DNA of 45,546 nt from positions 1 to 45,546 of the forward strand of contig NZ_LFML01000078.1 of NCBI RefSeq assembly GCF_001044425.1, given 5' to 3'. Positions 25,181 to 33,385 of this stretch are shown piece by piece (position 1 is the first letter of the stretch; the number at the start of each line of letters is the position of its first letter). Both the position numbers and the translations under genes were made by a program. This stretch comes from Streptomyces roseus. Lineage in GTDB: Bacteria > Actinomycetota > Actinomycetes > Streptomycetales > Streptomycetaceae. A model generated the notes under the pieces. That model was not told the DNA's origin. It made no database searches and saw only the letters and a program-made list of their open reading frames with translations.

Positions 25181-26116
25181 TCACTTCCGCCCCCGCCGCT
25201 CCGCCTCGGCCGCCAGCTCGCGGAAGCGGTCCCACTGCACCTTCGGCCGGCGCAGGCCCCGGCGCTCCAGGTACCGGTCGGTAGAGCGCTTGGTGCGACG
25301 CAGTACCCGCAACGCGTCGCTCGTCCTCCCCGAGCCCATCGGCTCCACCACGGTCGACGGCACCAGGATCCAGCCGGCATCCGTCTGCCGGAGGGTCCCG
25401 CGGACGAGCGCGTTGTACATGCCGTTGAGCAGCTCATCGTGGCGGTGCACCAGGAGCGCGGCGGGGCCCGGTACGGGAGAGCAGTCGGCCGGAACCTCCA
25501 CGAGGTAGCCGTCCGCCGTCGGCGTCGGCGTCGTACGGGCGAGCACGGGGGCCCCGGAGGCGTCCCGTGCCGACAGCACCGCCGTGGGGAACCGTTGCAG
25601 CTGTGCGGCCCCGAGCAGCGGGTCCGCCCCGGTGACGGGCGCCGGTGTGCCCGGCCGCCGCGCGCTCAGCGGCGGCCGTACGGTCACCTGGCCGGGCACG
25701 ACGGTGATGAGCAGCCGCAAGTAGTACCAGGACATCAACGGCCGCATGGGAGCCGAGAGGTACGCGCGGCTGTGCGGCTGGCGCTCGAAGAGCGTCCTCC
25801 AGTACTCCTCGGCTCCGCGCGGGCCGGTCATGATCTGGTCGGGGCACTCGGCCAGGCCGGAGACGAAGAGTTGCGGGGCCGGGTCGAGTCCGCTGCCCGT
25901 CGGATCCGAGAACAGCAGGGCGACGCGAGCGTCGCGGCGCACGTTCAGCGCCTTCTGCGAGAACGCGAGGGACGTGGTCAGCAGCAGGGTGCCGTCCTCG
26001 CGGCGCGTCACGGCCGTCGGCCACGCCAGGGGGGTCCCGTCCTTGGCCAGGGTGGCGAACTCGCAGGTGCGGTAGGCGTCCAGGACGTCGAGCGGGGCTC
26101 GATCGAGCACGGTCAT
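25181..26116 (-). CDS. Pyridoxamine 5'-phosphate oxidase-fold family protein
   Basis: A 311-residue protein. The N-terminal split barrel shows CEFATLAKDGTPLAWPTAVT, LLTTSLAFSQKALNVRRDAR and VALLFSDPTGSGL. A second half from about residue 165 looks like a duplicated or degenerate barrel (LQRFPTAVLSARDASGAPVL) with a basic C-terminus. This two-part layout is seen in actinobacterial hemerythrin-like or PPOX-domain proteins of unknown reaction. The ATG at 26116 begins the first barrel. It is the third PPOX-fold gene in the window and diverges from the lysozyme gene. Confidence 0.8.
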   Translation of the reverse strand: MTVLDRAPLDVLDAYRTCEFATLAKDGTPLAWPTAVTRREDGTLLLTTSLAFSQKALNVRRDARVALLFSDPTGSGLDPAPQLFVSGLAECPDQIMTGPRGAEEYWRTLFERQPHSRAYLSAPMRPLMSWYYLRLLITVVPGQVTVRPPLSARRPGTPAPVTGADPLLGAAQLQRFPTAVLSARDASGAPVLARTTPTPTADGYLVEVPADCSPVPGPAALLVHRHDELLNGMYNALVRGTLRQTDAGWILVPSTVVEPMGSGRTSDALRVLRRTKRSTDRYLERRGLRRPKVQWDRFRELAAEAERRGRK

Positions 26117-26332
26117 CGGCCCGTCCCGCCGGTGAGGGGAGCCCGCAGGGTACGGGAGGAGGGGCTGTACGGCCGGGCCCACCCGCCGCCGAGGACACGG
26201 TGGGCCACCACCCTTGTCCGGGTGGGGGGACGTACGGAGGAACTGCTGTGCGTCACGCTCTCGCTCCAGAGATCGCATGCGGGCAAGGAACGCCCCAAGG
26301 TGCCCGCCACCACTTGGCTTTGACTTGGCGGA

Positions 26333-26380
26333 CGGCTTGCCGCTCCTGCAAGCCGGCTGCAAGCGCGAGCACGCGCTTGC
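26333..26380. repeat. Cluster of GCAAGC/GCTTGC inverted repeats
   Basis: CGGCTTGC (26333-26340) pairs with GCAAGCCG (26348-26355). Then GCAAGCGCG (26359-26367) pairs with CGCGCTTGC (26372-26380) around a 4-base loop. Two adjacent hairpins built on the same core lie immediately before an 18-base palindrome. Confidence 0.75.
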
Positions 26381-26382
26381 CG

Positions 26383-26400
26383 TGCTGAATCGATTCAGCA
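26383..26400. promoter_or_regulatory. Perfect 18-bp palindrome resembling a LacI-family operator
   Basis: TGCTGAATCGATTCAGCA is its own reverse complement, with the central CG and AATCGATT core typical of LacI-family sites. It lies between the divergent PPOX and lysozyme genes; no LacI gene is in the window. Confidence 0.6.
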
Positions 26401-26628
26401 TCTTTGGCACGTATCGGCCGACGATCAGCTGGGGAAACTCCTGAGGCATCGAAGGCTCCGGATACCTCACCGCCGCCGATCCGTCCGGGCTCCTCCCCCG
26501 GGGCGGCGACGTCACCATCTCCACCTGAAGCACCGGGCCCGCCCCGAAGTGCCGTCTGCCGAGCCGGGGCCAGGGCCGGCGCAGAGGCACGGCCGGCGGG
26601 CCAAGCGCGGCAAGAAGGGCAACGCCTG

Positions 26629-27537
26629 ATGGGCATCTACGGACAGGACTGGGCTTCCTACCAGAGCGACGAACCGGGCCTCACCGGACTCGACTTCGTC
26701 TTCACGAAGATCACGGAGGGCCTCGGATACACGAATCCGAAGTGGGTCCGCCAGCGCGACCACGTCAAGCGGCACGGTCTGGTCTGGGGCGCCTACCACT
26801 ACCCCCACATGGGAAACGACCCGGAAAGCGAAGCCGACTTCTTCCTCGACCAGGTGGCCTGGCAGCCCGGTGACATCCTGGTCCTCGACTGGGAGGGCTA
26901 CGACAAGGCCAACGCCGGGGTCTCCAAGGCCCGCCAACGGACGTACAAGGAAGCCTGGCTCCGCTACGTCAAGGACCGCATGCCGGGTCACCGTATCGGC
27001 ATGTACTGCAATGTCGACTACTGGAAGAACGTCGACACGACCGGCTACTGCGGCGACTTCCTGTGGATCGCCACCGCGGGACGCGCCGCGGGCGCCCCCG
27101 GGATCAGAGCGAGCTGGATGTTCCACCAGTACACCGACGACCCCGTAGACCAGGACTACTGCCCCCTGCCCAGCCGCGAGGAGCTTCGCACCTGGGCCCT
27201 AGGATCCCAGGAGGACGACATGCCCCTGTCCCAGGCAGACCTCGACGCCGTCGCGGCCGCCGTCTGGCGCCACACCGAAACCAACGCCGCCACTGGCCAG
27301 CCCGTCGACATGGGCGCGGTCATGGCCTGGATGGACAAGGTCCACAACAACCAGACCGACGCCCTCGGGCAACAACTCGCCGCGGCGCAGGCAGCGGTGA
27401 CCGCGCTCGCCGCCCAACTCGGCCGGCAGCCGGGTGTGGACACCGACACCGTGGTGGCAGCGGTCCGGCAGGCCATCGCCGATGCCGTGATCAACGTGGA
27501 CGTCCACGTCTCCGGCACCCCCGCCCCGACCGGCTGA
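26629..27537 (+). CDS. GH25 lysozyme, phage-endolysin-like
   Basis: A 302-residue protein with no signal peptide. The GH25 muramidase domain (residues 1-200) opens with GIYGQDWASYQ and carries the DxE catalytic pair in ILVLDWEGYD (residues 87 and 89); YHYPHMG and GMYCNVDYWKN are further family blocks. The C-terminal third (LSQADLDAVAAAVWRHTETN, then ADAVINVDVHVSG) resembles tails of Streptomyces phage lysins. The ATG at 26629 follows AAGAAGGG. Just before it a short basic frame ends in RHGRRAKRGKKGNA and its stop overlaps the start region (TGATG). A cell-wall hydrolase of prophage origin is likely, though no other phage genes are nearby. Confidence 0.85.
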   Translation: MGIYGQDWASYQSDEPGLTGLDFVFTKITEGLGYTNPKWVRQRDHVKRHGLVWGAYHYPHMGNDPESEADFFLDQVAWQPGDILVLDWEGYDKANAGVSKARQRTYKEAWLRYVKDRMPGHRIGMYCNVDYWKNVDTTGYCGDFLWIATAGRAAGAPGIRASWMFHQYTDDPVDQDYCPLPSREELRTWALGSQEDDMPLSQADLDAVAAAVWRHTETNAATGQPVDMGAVMAWMDKVHNNQTDALGQQLAAAQAAVTALAAQLGRQPGVDTDTVVAAVRQAIADAVINVDVHVSGTPAPTG

Positions 27538-27562
27538 CCGATCGGCTGACCGACCGGCTGAG
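27527..27562. repeat. Three 12-base tandem repeats over the lysozyme stop codon
   Basis: CGACCGGCTGAC, CGATCGGCTGAC and CGACCGGCTGAG follow one another. The lysozyme TGA lies in the first unit and recurs in the others, giving stacked in-frame stops. Confidence 0.85.
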
Positions 27563-27768
27563 GTACAAGGGACAACGCCCTCTCCCCGTGCGCCCACGGG
27601 CCGGAAGGTGCGGGCATTCCGGTACGCCGTGCGGGCGCGCGGGCAGCACGAGTGCGGATCCCGCCGGGCGGGAGCAGGGGATGAGACACCCGTCGCCGAG
27701 GCGACCTCTCGTCCCCTCACCGTGACCGTGACCGGCAGGGCTCAGCACCGAGCCAGGTTCGGGCCGGC

Positions 27769-28341
27769 TCACTCCCGTGACCCGCCGGGCGGCCCCGCGC
27801 CGTCCTCGAAGGGGATCTCGCCGCTCGGGAGGAGCTCGGCCGACATGTTGCGTTCCATCATCTTCAGGGCCGCGTCGGCGAGGGCGGCGTCGATGTGGGC
27901 GACGGCATCGAGGGCCACGACCACGTCGAGGTGCCGGATGTGCGCGTCCAGAGCGGAGTACAGCACGCACTGCTCGGTCACCTGCCCGCACAGCACCACC
28001 CGGCGGACGCCGAGCTGTCCCAGCAGGTAGGCCAGGGGCGTTTCGAAGAAGACCGAGTGCCGTGCCTTGACGACGAACATGTCCTCCTCGTCCGGCACGA
28101 CCGGGCGCACCAGGTCGCCGTAGCGGCCGGCCAGGGCGGCCTCGAGGAGCTCCCCGTGGTGGGACCGCCAGCGGCCGAAGTTGTCGTTCACGTAGACGAC
28201 CGGGACCTGGGCGTCCCGTGCCCGTTCGAGCAGCGTCCCGACGCCGGGAAGTGCTTCACGCACCGACCCCACCAGCACCTCGGCGTCCTCGTGCTCGTAG
28301 GTGTTGAGCATGTCGATCACGATCAGTGCCGTCCGACCCAT
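27769..28341 (-). CDS. Cysteine hydrolase (isochorismatase-like family)
   Basis: A 190-residue hydrolase with the family's catalytic triad: Asp in TALIVIDMLNTYEHED, Lys in FVVKARHSVFFETPL and Cys in VVLCGQVTEQCVLYSALDAH. Members hydrolyse isochorismate, nicotinamide or other amides; the pocket cannot be assigned here. ATG 28341 has AAAGG upstream, and the frame extension to 28434 adds nothing conserved. It diverges from the FMN reductase gene at 28527. Confidence 0.9.
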   Translation of the reverse strand: MGRTALIVIDMLNTYEHEDAEVLVGSVREALPGVGTLLERARDAQVPVVYVNDNFGRWRSHHGELLEAALAGRYGDLVRPVVPDEEDMFVVKARHSVFFETPLAYLLGQLGVRRVVLCGQVTEQCVLYSALDAHIRHLDVVVALDAVAHIDAALADAALKMMERNMSAELLPSGEIPFEDGAGPPGGSRE

Positions 28342-28526
28342 GGTGCCGCCTTTCGCCACGCCCGGCGCCTGCCCACCCCGGCGGGCGCCAAGCACGCCGT
28401 ACGAGGTCGGGGGCGGGCCCCGGACACCGGCCAATGCGACCAGCCTCCGTCCCCTATCCGCCGCGGATCGGCTGGTATCGCCGTATGGGGCGGGATACGC
28501 GCCGATGATCCGGGTAGTCGGACCCC

Positions 28527-29156
28527 ATGGACACCACTACCGAAACCACGCCCCTGCGCGCCGTCGCGCTGGTCTGTACGCTTTCACCGTCACCGAAGCC
28601 CTCCAGCTCGCAGCTGCTCGCCGAGCAGACCATGGCCGCCCTGGCCGACCACGGCGTCACCGGAAAGGTGATCCGGATCGCCGACCACGACGTCAAGCCG
28701 GGCGTCGAGGTCGACATGGGGGACGGTGACGCCTGGCCGGAGATCCGCGACACGATCTTGGCGTGCGACATCCTGGTCCTGTCCACGCCCATCTGGCTCG
28801 GACACCCCTCCAGCGTCGCCCAGCGCGTCCTGGAACGTCTCGACGCCGAGATCGGCGAGAGCGACGACGAGGGCCGCATGCTCACCTACGGCAAGGTCGC
28901 CGCCGTATGCGTGGTCGGCAACGAGGACGGCGCCCACAAGGTCAGCGCGGACCTCTTCCAGGGCCTCAACGACGCCGGTTTCTCCCTGGCCCCCAACGCC
29001 GTCACCTACTGGGTCGGCGAGGCCATGCAGGGCACCGACTACCAGGACCTCGACAAGACGCCCGAGAAGACCGCCGCGACGACCAAGACCCTCGCCGCGA
29101 ACACCGCGCACCTCGCGCGCCGCCTCAAGGCCGCCGCCTACCCGCCCTCTTCCTGA
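28527..29156 (+). CDS. NADPH-dependent FMN reductase / flavodoxin-fold oxidoreductase
   Basis: A 209-residue flavodoxin-fold protein. AVALVCTLSPSPKPSSSQLL is the phosphate-binding start. CDILVLSTPIWLGHPSSVAQ (residues 77-96) is the central flavin-contact motif, and AAVCVVGNEDGAHKVSADLF the third loop. It should reduce FMN or quinone-like compounds using NAD(P)H. It lies 42 bases before an SDR gene on the same strand, so the two may be co-transcribed as a redox-stress pair. Confidence 0.88.
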   Translation: MDTTTETTPLRAVALVCTLSPSPKPSSSQLLAEQTMAALADHGVTGKVIRIADHDVKPGVEVDMGDGDAWPEIRDTILACDILVLSTPIWLGHPSSVAQRVLERLDAEIGESDDEGRMLTYGKVAAVCVVGNEDGAHKVSADLFQGLNDAGFSLAPNAVTYWVGEAMQGTDYQDLDKTPEKTAATTKTLAANTAHLARRLKAAAYPPSS

Positions 29157-29198
29157 CAGCGCCCCGCTGCACCCGCCCCGTACCGGAAGGAGTCCGCG

Positions 29199-30092
29199 AT
29201 GCCCTCCCCCGACTCACCCCGCCTCACCGATCCGGTGTCACTCCACCCCCGTCCCCCGTTCCCCGAGCAGGACCAGGACCATCCCGGCTCGACCGACTCG
29301 ATGCGTCCCCGCCCGGACCACGGCGAGGAGACGTACCGGGGCCACGGCCTGTTGCAGGGGCGCCGGGCGCTCGTCACCGGCGGTGACCCGGGCATCGGCC
29401 GAGCCGTCTGCCTGGCCTTCGCACGGGAAGGAGCCGACGTCGTCTTCACCCACCTCGACGAAGAAGCCGAGGAGGCCGGGGAGACCGTCCGCCTGATCCG
29501 TGAGGCCGGCCGCACCGCGGTGGCCGTGGCCTGCGACATCCGGCACGAGACGGAGTGCACCGCCCTCGTCGACAAGGCGGTGGGCGAGCTGGGCGGCATC
29601 GACCTGCTCGTCAACAACGCCGCCTACCAGATGTCCCAGCCCGACGGGATCGAGGCGATCACCACCGAGCAGTTCGACCGGGTGATGAAGACCAACCTGT
29701 ACGGGATGTTCTGGCTCACCAAGGCGGCGCTGGCCCGTATGCCGCGCGGCTCCTCGGTGATCAACACCGCCTCCGTGCAGGGCTACCAGCCCAGCCCGCA
29801 CCTCCTCGACTACGCCATGACCAAGTCCGCGATCATCTCCTTCACCCACGGCCTGGCCCAGATGCTCGCCGAGCGCGGTATCAGGGTCAACGGCGTGGCG
29901 CCGGGGCCGGTATGGACACCGCTGATTCCCGCGACGACGCCCGACCCGACGAAGTTCGGCGAGCAGTCCCCGCTGGGGCGGCCCGCGCAGCCGGCCGAGA
30001 TGGCGCCCGCCTACGTCTTCCTCGCGTCCGACCAGGCCTCCTACATCACCGGCGAGATCATCAACGCCACCGGCGGAACCCCGCTGCCGTAA
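29199..30092 (+). CDS. SDR family oxidoreductase with N-terminal extension (YhdF/YghA type)
   Basis: A 297-residue short-chain dehydrogenase. About 48 N-terminal residues rich in Pro and Asp precede the Rossmann fold, as in the stress-related YhdF/YghA group. The cofactor motif is ALVTGGDPGIGRAV (residues 57-70), followed by LLVNNAAYQM and the catalytic Ser-Tyr-Lys in NTASVQGYQPSPHLLDYAMT with KSAI after it. YITGEIINATGGTPLP is the usual C-terminus. GGAAGGAG precedes the ATG at six bases. The substrate is unknown; these proteins are often induced by general stress. Confidence 0.93.
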   Translation: MPSPDSPRLTDPVSLHPRPPFPEQDQDHPGSTDSMRPRPDHGEETYRGHGLLQGRRALVTGGDPGIGRAVCLAFAREGADVVFTHLDEEAEEAGETVRLIREAGRTAVAVACDIRHETECTALVDKAVGELGGIDLLVNNAAYQMSQPDGIEAITTEQFDRVMKTNLYGMFWLTKAALARMPRGSSVINTASVQGYQPSPHLLDYAMTKSAIISFTHGLAQMLAERGIRVNGVAPGPVWTPLIPATTPDPTKFGEQSPLGRPAQPAEMAPAYVFLASDQASYITGEIINATGGTPLP

Positions 30093-30101
30093 CCCCCGAG
30101 G

Positions 30102-30146
30102 AAGCCCCGCGCCGGATCCCCTCACTCCTCGGACGGCGCGGGGCTT
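30102..30146. terminator. 12-bp perfect hairpin after the SDR gene
   Basis: AAGCCCCGCGCC (30102-30113) pairs exactly with GGCGCGGGGCTT (30135-30146), loop 21 bases. It sits between two convergent genes, so it can serve both. Confidence 0.85.
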
Positions 30147-30183
30147 CGCCGTAGGGGGTGCGCGCCCTTCGCCGACTCGGCCC

Positions 30184-31368
30184 TCATGGGTGGAAGAGGA
30201 CCTTCACCATGCTGTCCCGCTTCCCCTGGAAGTCCGCGTACGCCCGGGGCGCATCATCCAGCGGCAGGTGGTGGGTGGCGAAGCCGTCGACGCCGAGGGG
30301 ATCCTCGTCGGTCAGCAACGGAAGCAGGTCGTCGACCCACCGACGGACATTGGCCTGCCCCATGCGCAGCTGGATCTGCTTGTCGAACATCGTGAGCAGC
30401 GGCAGGGGGTCCGCGGCTCCGCCGTAGACACCGGAGAGGGAGAGGGTGCCGCCGCGGCGTACCAGCTCTATCGCCAGCCGCAGGGCGCCCAGGCGGTCCA
30501 CGCCCGCCTTCCTCATCAGCGCGGATGCCAGGGCGTCCGGCAGCAGGCCGGTGGCGGTCTGCACGGCCGCGACGCCGACGCTGCCGTGTGCCTCCATGCC
30601 GACGGCGTCGATCACGGCGTCCGGGCCCCGGCCGCCGGTAGCCTTGCGGACGGCCTCGACGAGTTCATCCCCGTACTGGGTCAGGTCGTAGACCTCGACG
30701 CCGTGGCCGGCGGCGCGCGCCAGCCGTTCCGGGACCAGGTCGATCCCGATCACCGTGTCGGCACCGCGATGGGCGGCGATGCGGGTGCACATGTCGCCGA
30801 TGGGTCCGAGGCCCAGGACGGCGAGGCTGCCGCCGGGCGGAACGTCGGCGTAGACGACGGCCTGCCAGGCGGTCGGCAGGACGTCCGACAGGTACACGAA
30901 GCGGTCGTCGGGCGGCCCTTCGGGGACGGGGATGGGGAGCGCGTCGGCGAACGGGACGCGCAGGTACTCGGCCTGCCCACCCGGCACCTGTCCGTACAGC
31001 TTGGTGTATCCGAAGAGACTCGCGCCGTTGCCGTACTCGTGGACCTGGGTCGTCTCGCACTGCGAGTGCAGGCCGCGCTCACACATGAAGCAGGATCCGC
31101 ACGACACGTTGAACGGGACGACGACGCGGTCGCCGACCTTCAGGCGGCGGACCTCGGTACCTACCTCGGCGACCACTCCCATCGGTTCGTGACCCAGGAT
31201 GTCGCCGGCGTCCAGGAAGGGTCCCAGCACCTCGTACAGGTGCAGGTCGGATCCGCACAGGCCCGTCGTCGTCACTTCGATCACCGCGTCCGTGGGGTGG
31301 ACGACCTGCGGATCCGGAACCGTTGCCACCTCGATCTTGCGACGGCCCTGCCAGGTAACGGCTTTCAT
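30184..31368 (-). CDS. Zinc-dependent alcohol dehydrogenase (formaldehyde dehydrogenase-like MDR)
   Basis: A 394-residue medium-chain dehydrogenase. Catalytic zinc ligands are in TTGLCGSDLHLYEVLG and DILGHEPMGVV. The structural zinc lobe is CGSCFMCERGLHSQC (C-x2-C-x2-C-x7-C). The nucleotide site is LAVLGLGPIGDMCTRIAA followed by IGIDLVPERL. The insert HEYGNGASLFGYTKLYGQVP is typical of the glutathione-independent formaldehyde dehydrogenase-like branch. ATG 31368 follows AGAGGAGC. It probably oxidises aldehydes or alcohols with NAD; the true substrate is unknown. Confidence 0.92.
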   Translation of the reverse strand: MKAVTWQGRRKIEVATVPDPQVVHPTDAVIEVTTTGLCGSDLHLYEVLGPFLDAGDILGHEPMGVVAEVGTEVRRLKVGDRVVVPFNVSCGSCFMCERGLHSQCETTQVHEYGNGASLFGYTKLYGQVPGGQAEYLRVPFADALPIPVPEGPPDDRFVYLSDVLPTAWQAVVYADVPPGGSLAVLGLGPIGDMCTRIAAHRGADTVIGIDLVPERLARAAGHGVEVYDLTQYGDELVEAVRKATGGRGPDAVIDAVGMEAHGSVGVAAVQTATGLLPDALASALMRKAGVDRLGALRLAIELVRRGGTLSLSGVYGGAADPLPLLTMFDKQIQLRMGQANVRRWVDDLLPLLTDEDPLGVDGFATHHLPLDDAPRAYADFQGKRDSMVKVLFHP

Positions 31369-31421
31369 CACAGCTCCTCTGTCGCGATGGGGGGAGGTGC
31401 TCGGTGCGTCCCTGCGCGTGG

Positions 31422-31450
31422 GCGACGTGCGCGACATGCGCGACGTGCGC
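31422..31450. repeat. Three 9-base tandem repeats upstream of a small gene
   Basis: GCGACGTGC, GCGACATGC and GCGACGTGC follow in tandem, ending 20 bases before the preferred start at 31471. They lie in the region shared by the two divergent genes. Confidence 0.7.
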
Positions 31451-31470
31451 GGATGCCCGAGCCTGACGGC

Positions 31471-31689
31471 ATGGACCCTCGCATCGTCATCCACCCGCCC
31501 AGCCCTGACGATCCTCATGGCGGCCGCCGGGTGCACTACGACTCGGCCATCCTCGGCCTGGCCCGCGGCGAGAGCGACCTGCGGGAATTCCTGCGCCGTG
31601 CGGGATTCCCGGGGTGGGAGGACGCGGACCTTGAGGATCCGGGCCTCTTCCGGTGGGAAGGCGGTGGCCCCGAAACCTGGTCGGAGTAG
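31471..31689 (+). CDS. Small conserved Streptomyces protein of unknown function
   Basis: A 72-residue soluble protein: DPRIVIHPPSPDDPHGGRRV, then a stretch with ESDLREFLRRAGF, ending in LFRWEGGGPETWSE. This compact acidic layout, with a C-terminal W-x-GGGP-x-x-W motif, recurs in small Streptomyces proteins as I recall, but no function is known to me. The ATG at 31471 is preferred because MDPRIV is where similarity begins; an in-frame ATG at 31453 adds six residues. Neither has a strong ribosome site. It is divergent from the alcohol dehydrogenase. Confidence 0.65.
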   Translation: MDPRIVIHPPSPDDPHGGRRVHYDSAILGLARGESDLREFLRRAGFPGWEDADLEDPGLFRWEGGGPETWSE

Positions 31690-31835
31690 CAGGCATCCTC
31701 CCGTTCGGGGGTCCCTGGTTTCCGCTGTCCGGGCGTTGGCCTCGGCGACCTGCCGACACAGCACGTTTGAAAGCGTGCAGCGCGTTAAGAAGCGAGCTGA
31801 CAACAATCTTATTTCGCGGAGAAGGAGCCCCTTCC

Positions 31836-32105
31836 ATGGGCATCATCGCTTGGATTCTCATCGGTCTGCTTGCTGGTCTCATCGCCAAGGCGATCATGCC
31901 GGGCAAGGACCCCGGTGGCATCATCATCACGACGCTCATCGGTATCGCGGGCGGCCTGCTCGGCGGATGGCTCGGCAAGGTCATCTTCGGTGTCGATTCC
32001 ATCGACGGCTTCTTCGATCTCTCCACCTGGATCGCCGCCATCATCGGCTCCGTCATCCTGCTGGCCCTCTACCGCGTCACCATCGGACGGGGACGCTCTC
32101 ACTGA
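31836..32105 (+). CDS. GlsB/YeaQ/YmgE family stress-response membrane protein
   Basis: An 89-residue protein that is nearly all membrane: helix 1 IIAWILIGLLAGLIAKAI, helix 2 IIITTLIGIAGGLLGGWLG and helix 3 STWIAAIIGSVILLALY. Gly-rich packing and the PGKDPGG turn mark the transglycosylase-associated/GlsB family, which is induced by envelope or stationary-phase stress and has no proven reaction. GAAGGAG lies eight bases before the ATG. It stands alone and ends at a convergent hairpin. Confidence 0.92.
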   Translation: MGIIAWILIGLLAGLIAKAIMPGKDPGGIIITTLIGIAGGLLGGWLGKVIFGVDSIDGFFDLSTWIAAIIGSVILLALYRVTIGRGRSH

Positions 32106-32180
32106 CCCGCCTCGACGCGATCAGGCGGCCTGCGCCGGGGCGGAGCACTTGACGGCGCCGAGGTCGGTCGAGGTGGCGCG

Positions 32181-32205
32181 GGCGGCACGCTGTCGGCGTG
32201 CCGCC
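32181..32205. terminator. 10-bp perfect hairpin between convergent genes
   Basis: GGCGGCACGC (32181-32190) pairs with GCGTGCCGCC (32196-32205), loop TGTCG. It lies between the GlsB-like gene and the disordered-protein gene. Confidence 0.75.
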
Positions 32206-32279
32206 GATGCGCCGGCTCCGCTCGCAGGCACCTGCCTGACCGGATGACACGCTTCGGTGCAGGCGCCGTGGCCCCTCTG

Positions 32280-32657
32280 TCATCCCTTCCGCAGCTCGTC
32301 GCCGTCCGCGTCGGGGTCGACCCCGGAGTAGGCGGATGCGTCCTTGCCCCCGCTGGGACGGCCGGACCGGCCCCGGGGTCCCAGGTCGTGGTGGCCCTTC
32401 GAGCCGGACTTCGCGTGATCCTCGCCCCGACGCGAGTGGCTCTCCACGGGCGTGCCCCTGTCGACCGGCTGCGTCTCGCTGGGGGCCTCGTCCTTACGGG
32501 CCCGGCTCGACTTCGGGGTTTCGAAGGACTTGCGCGCGCTGGGGTTCTCCTCGGTGTGTGTCGAGTCGACGTCAGGCGACCAGCCGTGTTGCTCGGTCCC
32601 CCGGTGTCGGCTCGGGCCCTCACCATGGGGCACGTGAGAGGTCGGTTTGGTTGACAT
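32280..32657 (-). CDS. Small hydrophilic, probably disordered protein of unknown function
   Basis: A 125-residue protein with no hydrophobic segment. It is rich in Ser, Gly, Asp, Glu, Lys, Arg and His (for example SRARKDEAPSETQPVDRGTP and DHAKSGSKGHHDLGPRGRSG). No domain is recognised. The start at 32657 has AAGGAGC seven bases upstream, which together with the consistent codon use supports a real gene. Hydrophilin-like or desiccation-stress roles would fit the composition and the stress-gene neighbours, but that is a guess. Confidence 0.65.
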   Translation of the reverse strand: MSTKPTSHVPHGEGPSRHRGTEQHGWSPDVDSTHTEENPSARKSFETPKSSRARKDEAPSETQPVDRGTPVESHSRRGEDHAKSGSKGHHDLGPRGRSGRPSGGKDASAYSGVDPDADGDELRKG

Positions 32658-32937
32658 GTGTTCGCTCCTTCGTGCGCTCCTTGCATCGATCCGATGAGCA
32701 CGAGGCGCCTGCCCATCCCAGCACCGACGACACCTGCGCAGAGCGACAAGGACGTCGACGAGGTGCCGTGCGGCCGACGGCCACACCCGTTCGGGTGCCG
32801 CCGCGACGCGGCCGGCCCGACCGCGGAACCGGGCACGCCGGCGCGGGCGTCACAGGCTGTGCACACGGTCGGCACGGCCGGCGGGCCGCGCACCCAGGGG
32901 GTGCTTGGCGGACGGAAGCGGGGGAAGGCGCAAGCGT

Positions 32938-33354
32938 ATGGAAGAGAGGGCCCTGTCGTCCCGACTCCTGCCGGACCCTGAGGGGTCCGGCATCAGCTGC
33001 GTACGAGCACGCGAAACCGCCAGGGCCGTTCTTGCCCGTCTGCACCTGCCCCAGACCGGAGTCGACGATGTGGTGACGGTGGTGAGCGAGCTGATCTCCA
33101 ACGCCGAGCGGCACGCCGGCGGGGCCACCGCCTTCACGATCACCGCCCGCCCCGGCTTCGTCACCGTCGAAGTGTCCGACCGCACGGCGCGTCTGCCAGA
33201 GCTCCAGACCTGGCCGCCCAGGCACCCGGGCGGGTTCGGGTGGCGGCTGGTCCACGACGTCGCCGACACCGTCACCGTCCGCGCCGACGACGGCGGCGGC
33301 AAGACCGTCAGCGCCACCTTCACCGACAAGCAGCTGCGCGCCGAGGGCCGTTAG
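32938..33354 (+). CDS. ATP-binding protein, RsbW-like anti-sigma/serine kinase (HATPase_c)
   Basis: A 138-residue GHKL kinase domain. The N box is VVTVVSELISNAERHAGG (about residues 45-62), G1 is FVTVEVSDRTARLPEL, and the lid/G2 part is HPGGFGWRLVHDVAD. Streptomyces encode many such small kinases, which phosphorylate anti-anti-sigma factors or bind sigma factors. No partner STAS-domain gene is adjacent. ATG 32938 follows GGGGAAGG; a TTG at 32905 with AGGGGG before it is an alternative that adds eleven residues. It is divergent from the disordered-protein gene. Confidence 0.88.
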   Translation: MEERALSSRLLPDPEGSGISCVRARETARAVLARLHLPQTGVDDVVTVVSELISNAERHAGGATAFTITARPGFVTVEVSDRTARLPELQTWPPRHPGGFGWRLVHDVADTVTVRADDGGGKTVSATFTDKQLRAEGR

Positions 33355-33385
33355 GCCGACCCGCCTGCTGTCGGAGACGTCGGGA

